DNA of 8,812 bases, taken from assembly GCA_016872875.1 (NCBI GenBank), contig VGYW01000347.1, positions 1-8,812 on the forward strand, given 5' to 3'. The notes below the pieces were generated by a model that saw only the letters and a list, made by a program, of their open reading frames with translations, had not been told where the DNA came from and searched no databases. Each line of letters starts with the position of its first letter. The stretch's first letter is position 1. Both the position numbers and the translations under genes were made by a program. Positions 4,129-8,812 of the stretch are shown piece after piece. Source of the stretch: Planctomycetota bacterium. GTDB taxonomy: Bacteria; Planctomycetota; PUPC01; DSUN01.

Positions 4129-6555
4129 ATGGCAAGCGAGCCCGACAACAGCATCTACGACGCCAGCCAGATCAAGGTCCTTCCAGGCGTCGAGGGGGTC
4201 CGGCAGCGCCCCGCCATGTACATCGGCGACACCGCGGCCAGGGGCCTTCACCACCTCGTCGAGGAGGTCGTCGCCAACTCCATTGACGAGGCCATGGCCG
4301 GCTTCTGCACCGAGATAGGCGTGCAGATAAACGCCGACGGCAGCGTGACCGTGGCGGACAACGGCCGCGGGATACCCGTGGACATGCACCCCAGCGAGCA
4401 CAAGCCGGCCGTCGAGGTCATCATGACCATGCTCCACGCCGGCGGCAAGTTCGACCACCACGCCTACAAGGTCTCCGGCGGCCTCCACGGCGTCGGCGTC
4501 ACCGTCGTCAACGCCCTCAGCGAATGGCTCGCCGTCGAGGTCCGCCGCGCCGGCGAGGTCTACCACCAGCGCTACGAGCGCGGCAAGACCGCCTCCGAGC
4601 TCAAGGTCATCGGCAAGAGCAAGGCCACGGGCACATCCGTCACCTTCAAGCCCGACAGGGAGATTTTCCCCGACACCACGTTCAACTTCGACACCATCGC
4701 GAACCGCATGCGCGAGCTCGCCTTCCTCAACCGCGGCATCCTCATCACCCTCCGCGACGAGCGCTCCGACAAGGAGCGCGAGTACCGCTACGAGGGCGGC
4801 ATCGCCGCCTTCGTCCAGCACCTCAACGAGGGCAAAGAGGTCCTCCACAGGGACGTCGTCTTCTTCGAGAAAGAGGAATCCGGCGTCGTCGTGGAGGTCG
4901 CCATGCAATATAACGACGGCTACAACGAGATCGTCTTCTCCTTCGTCAACAACATCAACACCATCGAGGGCGGCACCCACCTGGCCGGCTTCCGCTCCGC
5001 ACTCACCCGCACCATCAACACCTACGCCAAGAACCACAACCTCATCAAGGGCGACAACCCGCCCCAGGGCGAGGACGTCCGCGAGGGCCTCACCGCCGTC
5101 ATCAACGTCAAAGTCCCTGACCCCCAATTCGAGGGGCAGACCAAGACCAAGCTGGGCAACCGCGAGGTCCAGGGCATCGTCGAGGCCGTCGTCAACGACA
5201 GCCTCGGCACCTGCTTCGAGGAGAACCCCAAGACCGCCCGCGCAATCGTCGAGAAGGCCCTCCTGGCCGCCGAGGCACGCGAGAGCGCCCGCAAGGCCCG
5301 CGACCTCACCCGCCGCAAGAGCGCACTCTCCTCCGGCTCCCTCCCCACCAAGCTCGCCGACTGCTCCAGCCGCGACGTCGAGTCCACCGAGCTCTTCATC
5401 GTCGAAGGCCAGAGCGCGGGGGGCAACGCCAAGCAGTGCCGCGACGCGCTCTTCCAGGCCATCCTCCCACTCCAGGGCAAAATCCTAAACGTCGAAAAGG
5501 CACGCATCGCCAAGATGCTCGCTCACGAGGAAATCCAGACCCTCATCCTCGCACTCGGCACCGGCGTGGGCGCCGAGGACTTCGACCTCGCCAAGCGCCG
5601 CTACGGCAAGATAATCATCATGACCGACGCCGACGTTGACGGCGCACACATCCGCACACTCCTCCTCACCTTCTTCTACCGCCAGATGCAGGACCTCATC
5701 CGCCAGGGCTACGTCTACCTCGCTCAGCCCCCACTCTACCGAGTCCGACGCAAAAGCCGCGAGCAGTACTACCTCACCGACGAGGACTTCCGCTCCGCAC
5801 TCATCGAGCTCGGCCTCGACGGCACCACCCTCACCGTCCTCGCCGACTGCCGCTCCCTCACCGCCCCCCAGCTCCGCGAGCTCGTCGCCACGCTCCGCGA
5901 GATGGACGCCCACGAGCGCACCCTCCGCAAACACAGCATCACCCTTCAGACCCTCCTCGCCCGCCGCGCCGACGATGGCAAGCTCCCCCTCTTCCGCATC
6001 CACGCCGCAGGCGAGGTCTCCTTCGCCCACTCCGAAGAGGAGGCTCGAATCATCGCCAGCCGCCTCGCCACCGAGCGTGGCACCGAGGAGGCCGAAGTGG
6101 CGGAAAACGGCCAACCCGTCCTCGACGAATCCCTCTCCATCACCGAAATCCACGAGGCCCGCGACATCGAGAAGACCCTCGCCGCCCTCGAACGTAGCGG
6201 CTTCTCCGCCGCCGATTACTTCCCCGGCCCCGACCCCGACGCCCCGCCCAAGTACCGCCTCGACTACGAGAGCGAGCGCGTCGAGCTCAAGAGCATCTCC
6301 GAGATCGGCCCTGCCATCCGAGCCATCGGCGAGAAAGGCATCCAGATACAGCGCTACAAGGGCCTCGGCGAGATGAACCCCGACCAGCTCGGCGTCACCA
6401 CCATGAGCCCCGAGTCCCGCACCCTCCTCCGCGTCCGCCTCGAGGACGCCGTCGAGGCCGACAAGCTCTTCAGCCTCCTCATGGGCAGCGCCGTCCAGCC
6501 CCGCCGCGAGTTCATCGAGCACCACGCCCTCGAAGCCACGAATCTGGATATCTGA
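4129..6555 (+). CDS. gyrB: DNA gyrase subunit B (ATPase and TOPRIM)
   Basis: GyrB powers negative supercoiling with GyrA. The 808-aa product is the long, E. coli-like form. The GHKL ATPase has general base E46, N50, D77 in ADNGRGIP, and the loop GGLHGVGV; R140 corresponds to E. coli R136. The transducer follows to about 390. TOPRIM begins at E426 (VEGQSAGGNAKQCRD) with the metal-binding D500, D502 and D504 in MTDADVDGAHI. An insertion of roughly 170-190 residues (about 545-735) precedes the tail, which has IQRYKGLGEMNPDQL and the terminal NLDI. Unusual points: Q428 replaces the usual Asp of EGDSAGG (E. coli D426), Q449 replaces the usual Lys/Arg of PLKGK (K447), and LGVTTM replaces the usual LWETTM. 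AGGAGA (4119-4124) lies 4 nt before the start, 1 nt after dciA. Its codons end in C far more uniformly than those of dnaA and dnaN. gyrA does not follow. Confidence 0.97.
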   Translation: MASEPDNSIYDASQIKVLPGVEGVRQRPAMYIGDTAARGLHHLVEEVVANSIDEAMAGFCTEIGVQINADGSVTVADNGRGIPVDMHPSEHKPAVEVIMTMLHAGGKFDHHAYKVSGGLHGVGVTVVNALSEWLAVEVRRAGEVYHQRYERGKTASELKVIGKSKATGTSVTFKPDREIFPDTTFNFDTIANRMRELAFLNRGILITLRDERSDKEREYRYEGGIAAFVQHLNEGKEVLHRDVVFFEKEESGVVVEVAMQYNDGYNEIVFSFVNNINTIEGGTHLAGFRSALTRTINTYAKNHNLIKGDNPPQGEDVREGLTAVINVKVPDPQFEGQTKTKLGNREVQGIVEAVVNDSLGTCFEENPKTARAIVEKALLAAEARESARKARDLTRRKSALSSGSLPTKLADCSSRDVESTELFIVEGQSAGGNAKQCRDALFQAILPLQGKILNVEKARIAKMLAHEEIQTLILALGTGVGAEDFDLAKRRYGKIIIMTDADVDGAHIRTLLLTFFYRQMQDLIRQGYVYLAQPPLYRVRRKSREQYYLTDEDFRSALIELGLDGTTLTVLADCRSLTAPQLRELVATLREMDAHERTLRKHSITLQTLLARRADDGKLPLFRIHAAGEVSFAHSEEEARIIASRLATERGTEEAEVAENGQPVLDESLSITEIHEARDIEKTLAALERSGFSAADYFPGPDPDAPPKYRLDYESERVELKSISEIGPAIRAIGEKGIQIQRYKGLGEMNPDQLGVTTMSPESRTLLRVRLEDAVEADKLFSLLMGSAVQPRREFIEHHALEATNLDI

Positions 6556-6592
6556 CGGCCGCCGAACGCCACGGACTGGTTGTCTTCCCGGT

Positions 6593-6621
6593 TTGAAGGC
6601 AGAGCCACGCGGCGGTATAAT
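6593..6621 (+). promoter_or_regulatory. Promoter for the antitoxin-toxin-epimerase group
   Basis: TTGAAG (6593-6598, 4 of 6) and a perfect TATAAT (6616-6621) are separated by 17 nt in the 109-nt gap after gyrB. The predicted start is near 6628, 37 nt before the antitoxin ATG. The three downstream frames overlap one another, so this promoter probably serves all of them. The short space between the start and the ATG leaves room for autoregulation by the antitoxin complex, but no operator is evident. Confidence 0.6.
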
Positions 6622-6664
6622 CTACTTCAGCGCAGACAGGAGGGAACCGAACAAGGATAGCCAC

Positions 6665-6871
6665 ATGGCATCCACGACGCTCAAGTTCGACACCGAAGTC
6701 ACGCAGAGCGGGCGGGTGGAGCTCCCCGTCCCTTTGCCCTCAGGCGCGCGTGTCACCGTGTTCGTCGTCCCCCAATCCGCCGAGTTGCCGGACGACTTGC
6801 TCTCGGCCGCGCAAAGCAGCTTGGACTTCTGGGACAACCCCCTCGATGACGAAGACTGGAACGAGGCCTAG
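6665..6871 (+). CDS. Antitoxin-like protein of a PemK/MazF-type pair
   Basis: This 68-aa acidic protein begins MASTTLKFDTEVTQSGRVEL, with a short beta-rich N-terminal part resembling small DNA-binding or partner-binding antitoxin domains (LPVPLPSGARVTVFVV). Its C-terminus, SSLDFWDNPLDDEDWNEA, resembles the acidic, Trp-containing tail that I associate with antitoxins encoded directly before PemK/MazF-like toxins. ATG 6665 is chosen over the open frame back to 6593 because AAGGA (6653-6657) lies 7 nt upstream and the promoter -10 and predicted start lie downstream of 6593. The following toxin-like frame starts 26 nt inside this gene, typical of translationally coupled toxin-antitoxin pairs. The role is inferred from the neighbour and tail; no structural family is proved. 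Confidence 0.65.
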   Translation: MASTTLKFDTEVTQSGRVELPVPLPSGARVTVFVVPQSAELPDDLLSAAQSSLDFWDNPLDDEDWNEA

Positions 6872-7049
6872 GCAGGGCGACATCGTTCTTATCCCCATCC
6901 CCTTCACTGACCTGGCCTCTCACAAGCGCCGCCCCCTTATCGTCATCTCCAACGACGGATACAACCGTGCCGTCGAGGACATCGTCGTCGTGGCCATGAC
7001 GTCTAGCCCCGCATTCGGGCCTTACGCTGCTGCCGAGGAGGAAGAATGA
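6846..7049 (+). pseudogene. Truncated PemK/MazF-like toxin (N-terminal half)
   Basis: The frame from ATG 6846 encodes 67 aa. It contains the conserved N-terminal block of PemK/MazF endoribonucleases: RQGDIVLIPIPFTDL, then KRRPLIVIS and VVVVAMTSSPAFGPY. These match the family's GDIVLV.FPFTD, RPALV.S and V...TS segments, including the Arg and Thr/Ser regions used for RNA cleavage. Full-length members have about 110-120 residues; here similarity ends after FGPY and the frame finishes AAAEEEE with a stop at 7047-7049, so the C-terminal half that completes the fold and dimer is gone. The terminal Glu codons are in fact the AGGAGGAAG ribosome site of the next gene. It is most likely a deletion remnant, inactive as a nuclease; a short active variant is possible but less likely. 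No frameshift is apparent, because the missing part is not found downstream in other frames. Confidence 0.65.
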
Positions 7050-7975
7050 CGGGCAAACGTGTGATGGTGGTGGGGGGAACGGGCAAGATCGGGAAGCACC
7101 TGGTGCCGAAGCTCGCGGCGCTGGGCAATGAGGTGCATGCCATCGCCCGGTTCGGCAAGCCAGGGCAGCGCGAACGCCTCGAAGCACTCGGCGTGCGGTG
7201 CTTCGCCACGGACGTTACCTGTCCCGCCGCCTTCCACGGCATCCCGAACGACTACGACGTGGTCTTCCACGAGGCCGCGCTCAAGTTCGGCTCGGAGGAC
7301 GACCTCGAGGCGACGGCGGAGATAAACGTGCGGGCGGTCGGCCGGGCGATGGAGCACTTCGCGCCCACCCGCGCCTTCCTCTTCGCCTCGTCGGGCAACG
7401 TCTATGCCGACTCCGCCGAGGGCGCAACCGAGGCCGTCCTGCCCCGCCCCCCCAGCTTCTACGCGATGAGCCGCCTTGGCGGGGAGTGGATGGTGGACTA
7501 CTTCTCCCGCCGCAACGCCACCCCAGCCGTCCTCCAGCGCATCTTCTACGGCTACCACGAGGAGTTCGGCGTGCCCACCGACATCGCCCGCTCGGTCCGC
7601 GACGGACTCCCCGTTGACCTCACCACCGAGCGGGTCAACTGCATCTGGCTCGACGACCTGATGGACGCGATGATCGAGAGTTGGCGTGTGGCGAGCGTGC
7701 CGCCGAAGGTGCTCAACCTCACCAGCCCCGAGCGTTACTCCGTGCGCGCCATCGCCGAGCGATTGGGCGAGCTGATGGGCATCAAGCCCCGCTTCACCGG
7801 TACGCCCAAAGGCACTTCGCTCCTCGGCGACGCCTCCGAAATGGTCCGCCTCCTCGGCCCGCCCAAGACCTCCCTCGACGACGGCCTCCGCCGCATCGCC
7901 GCCAGCGTCCTCGCCCGCGAGCACCCCCTCGACCACCCCACCCAATGGGAGAAGCGCGACGCCTTCGGAAAGTGA
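7046..7975 (+). CDS. NAD(P)-dependent epimerase/dehydratase-like protein (extended SDR)
   Basis: This 309-aa product is a Rossmann-fold extended short-chain dehydrogenase, the family of sugar-nucleotide epimerases and dehydratases. The nucleotide-binding motif GGTGKIG is at 10-16, DVT near 56-58 marks the adenine-side strand, HEAA near 75-78 corresponds to the family H.AA block, and SSGNVY (115-120) supplies the active-site Ser (S116). The catalytic Tyr is Y139 in SFYAMSRLGGEWM, but the normal YxxxK lysine is Arg (R143). The C-terminal substrate part includes NLTSPERYSVRAIAERLGEL, typical of this family. Substrate is not determinable. ATG 7046 overlaps the toxin remnant's stop by 4 nt, with AGGAGGA (7036-7042) just upstream. 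A 17-bp hairpin begins 8 nt after the stop. The Arg substitution may mean altered chemistry or an NAD-binding, non-epimerase role. Confidence 0.88.
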   Translation: MTGKRVMVVGGTGKIGKHLVPKLAALGNEVHAIARFGKPGQRERLEALGVRCFATDVTCPAAFHGIPNDYDVVFHEAALKFGSEDDLEATAEINVRAVGRAMEHFAPTRAFLFASSGNVYADSAEGATEAVLPRPPSFYAMSRLGGEWMVDYFSRRNATPAVLQRIFYGYHEEFGVPTDIARSVRDGLPVDLTTERVNCIWLDDLMDAMIESWRVASVPPKVLNLTSPERYSVRAIAERLGELMGIKPRFTGTPKGTSLLGDASEMVRLLGPPKTSLDDGLRRIAASVLAREHPLDHPTQWEKRDAFGK

Positions 7976-7982
7976 CCGCTTC

Positions 7983-8027
7983 GGAGCAACTTGCGCCCCG
8001 TCGCCCCCGGGGGGCGCAAGTTGCTCC
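7983..8027 (+). terminator. 17-bp perfect hairpin after the epimerase gene
   Basis: GGAGCAACTTGCGCCCC (7983-7999) and its exact reverse complement (8011-8027) flank an 11-nt loop. It starts 8 nt after the stop at 7975, so it could end or protect the transcript. There is no T-run after it, which argues against a classical intrinsic terminator. A dispersed palindromic repeat inserted behind the gene is an equally good reading. Confidence 0.45.
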
Positions 8028-8082
8028 AGCGGCCCCTGTTCCGTGGGCCTTCTGCGCATCACATGGAGGGCGAGCCCGGGGA

Positions 8083-8140
8083 GATGGCCAAGATGGCCAA
8101 CAAGATGGCCAAACGCGCGCCATAGGTGTTGGCCATCTTG
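8083..8140. repeat. GATGGCCAA iteration with an inverted copy
   Basis: GATGGCCAA occurs at 8083-8091, 8092-8100 and 8104-8112. The last copy, within CAAGATGGCCAA (8101-8112), is matched by its exact reverse complement TTGGCCATCTTG (8129-8140), a 12-bp inverted repeat with a 16-nt spacer. The copies begin 9 and 12 nt apart. Confidence 0.75.
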
Positions 8141-8378
8141 AAACGAAGGCGGATACGCTCCGCTGAAGGCCATAAAGCTAGTGGCCGCAACCACATGTGG
8201 CGTCGCTCGCGCCCTCATGCCAGCTCCCCAACCCGTCCAAGATGATCAACCTGGGCCTCGCTTGAGGCCGATGAGCCCAAACGCTCACCGGCATCCGGGC
8301 GCCAAGCCCGTCCAACACGAGTATGGCCCCTAATCCTGGTGATTCTGCCCGGAGCCCCTATGGGGCGTCCTATATCAG

Positions 8379-8397
8379 CCCAGGGCAACGCCCTGGG
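8379..8397. repeat. CCCAGGGC hairpin, 3-nt loop
   Basis: CCCAGGGC (8379-8386), loop AAC, GCCCTGGG (8390-8397): a perfect 8-bp stem. The same arms return at 8575-8601 with an 11-nt loop, and the reverse-complement core lies at 8497-8511. Confidence 0.75.
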
Positions 8398-8418
8398 AAT
8401 TGGCGTCAACCCCGCGTG

Positions 8419-8473
8419 TAGCCCTGAAAGGGCGTACTGGGCGCATCAGCCCTAGTACGCCCTTTCAGGGCTA
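8419..8473. repeat. 20-bp perfect inverted repeat with nested hairpins
   Basis: The 20-bp arm at 8419-8438 is the exact reverse complement of 8454-8473, with a 15-nt spacer. Each arm contains its own small palindrome, GCCCT-GAA-AGGGC (8421-8433) or the complement GCCCT-TTC-AGGGC (8459-8471). The sequence can therefore form either one long hairpin or two short ones. Confidence 0.8.
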
Positions 8474-8496
8474 GGTGGATGGTGTGCGCCGTTCCC

Positions 8497-8511
8497 CAGG
8501 GCGTTGCCCTG
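8497..8511. repeat. CAGGGC/GCCCTG hairpin, inverted relative to 8379-8397
   Basis: CAGGGC (8497-8502), loop GTT, GCCCTG (8506-8511). This is the exact reverse complement of the 15-nt core at 8381-8395, so the two elements are a separated inverted pair. Confidence 0.65.
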
Positions 8512-8545
8512 ATCTTTGCCCACATCTTCTGGGGGCTGGGGTTTA

Positions 8546-8561
8546 GCCCCCGAATGGGGGC
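8546..8561. repeat. GCCCCC/GGGGGC hairpin
   Basis: GCCCCC (8546-8551), loop GAAT, GGGGGC (8556-8561). The same arms with a TTC loop occur in the 120-bp repeat (8658-8672 and 8778-8792), so this is another case of shared stems with different loops. Confidence 0.6.
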
Positions 8562-8574
8562 GTTTGAGCCGTAG

Positions 8575-8812
8575 CCCAGGGCGACCGAAGGGAGCCCTGG
8601 GAAAAGGCCCAGCCAGCGTAGAGCCCCCGAAGCGGGGCGATTCAATGGGCGTGAAACGCCCCCTTCGGGGGCTTGGATGGGGGGCACGCGCGATCCCAGG
8701 GCGACCGAAGGGAGCCCTGGGAAAAGGCCCAGCCAGCGTAGAGCCCCCGAAGCGGGGCGATTCAATGGGCGTGAAACGCCCCCTTCGGGGGCTTGGATGG
8801 GGGGGACGCGCG
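8575..8812. repeat. 120-bp tandem repeat, two copies visible, running off the window edge
   Basis: Copy one is 8575-8694 and copy two is 8695-8812, lacking its last two bases at the window end. The copies differ at one base, C 8685 against G 8805. Each unit contains in order: CCCAGGGC/GCCCTGGG with an 11-nt loop (8575-8601), GCCCC/GGGGC (about 8623-8638), GGCGT-GAA-ACGCC (about 8648-8660), and GCCCCC-TTC-GGGGGC (8658-8672). A period divisible by three and the lack of stops keep a frame open on the minus strand, but this is not good evidence of a protein. Confidence 0.85.

Larger units (their letters stand above)
7976..8812. other. Non-coding, palindrome-rich repeat field
   Basis: No credible gene is seen in these 837 bp. 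Frames that stay open on either strand are produced by repeats. Besides the elements listed separately, smaller hairpins are GCGGA/TCCGC (8149-8163), GGCCA/TGGCC (8168-8186), GGCCTC/GAGGCC (8254-8269) and GCCCC/GGGGC (8354-8366). The density rises towards the right edge. The sequence resembles dispersed short palindromic repeats rather than a decayed gene. No tRNA, phage attachment site or transposase remnant was recognised. Confidence 0.6.

Noticed and set aside
4561..4566. Possible natural aminocoumarin-resistance change in GyrB (His at the R136 position)
   Set aside because: Counting from the GLHGVGV loop shows that His146 aligns with E. coli R142. The true R136 equivalent is R140, which is conserved.
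4081..5127. 348-aa minus-strand frame (and a similar one at 5485-6525)
   Set aside because: Both are antisense shadows of gyrB with Val/Ala/Asp/Gly-rich composition caused by C-ending gyrB codons.
8063..8125. 20-codon + strand frame through the GATGGCCAA repeats
   Set aside because: It is too short and low-complexity, with the Met-Ala-Lys pattern coming only from the repeat.
7022..8218. 398-aa minus-strand frame
   Set aside because: It lies antisense to the epimerase gene, whose Rossmann and active-site motifs are clear; the frame is open because of high GC content.
8406..8765. 119-aa minus-strand frame with internal repeats
   Set aside because: It is generated by the 120-bp tandem repeat (a multiple of three) and the palindromes; no ribosome site or recognised domain.
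8575..8812. CRISPR array
   Set aside because: The 120-bp units are identical throughout, without unique spacers, and no cas genes are seen.

Overview
This window looks like the chromosomal replication-initiation locus of a GC-rich bacterium. The core, all on the + strand, is dnaA - dnaN - dciA (DUF721) - gyrB. A small operon end lies upstream, and a degraded toxin-antitoxin pair, an SDR-type sugar-nucleotide epimerase-like gene and a palindrome-rich repeat field lie downstream. Nothing fixes the phylum. The strong GC bias, the E. coli-sized GyrB (808 aa) and the dense small palindromes remind me of genomes from the PVC/Planctomycetota-like lineages; that is an impression, not a result.

Layout. 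1-397: the C-terminal end of an unidentified protein, overlapping (GTGA) an 88-aa two-helix membrane protein with a polybasic tail. 398-959: a 562-bp non-coding region with two compact hairpins, a GCGATTCC inverted repeat, two good sigma70-type promoters, three DnaA-box-like sites, and a segment (about 705-929) that folds like 6S RNA: a closing stem, an open central bubble and a long imperfect apical arm. 960-2354: dnaA. 2355-2715: a 361-bp gap with repeated short motifs, a TCCACA/TGTGGA palindrome and an A+T-rich patch, a candidate origin or dnaN control region. 2716-6555: dnaN, dciA and gyrB, tightly packed (4-nt overlap, then a 1-nt gap). recF is absent from the slot between dnaN and gyrB where it is often found.

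6593-7049: a promoter, an antitoxin-like 68-aa protein and a PemK/MazF-like reading frame that keeps only the N-terminal half of the toxin fold; its stop overlaps the start of the following epimerase-like gene (7046-7975). 7976-8812: 837 bp without a credible gene, filled with perfect inverted repeats (one 17-bp, one 20-bp, and three with a CAGGGC/GCCCTG core), a GATGGCCAA iteration, and a 120-bp tandem repeat that runs off the window edge.

How the parts work together: DnaA opens the origin, DciA helps bring in the replicative helicase, DnaN is the sliding clamp and GyrB removes positive supercoils. A DnaA box on the -10 element of the putative 6S promoter, and two more just before dnaA, suggest that initiator level feeds back on this promoter region. 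The most interesting points are the 6S-like RNA placed directly before dnaA, the paired Gln substitutions at two quinolone-determining positions of GyrB, the half-toxin fused by overlap to an epimerase gene, and the modular repeat field.
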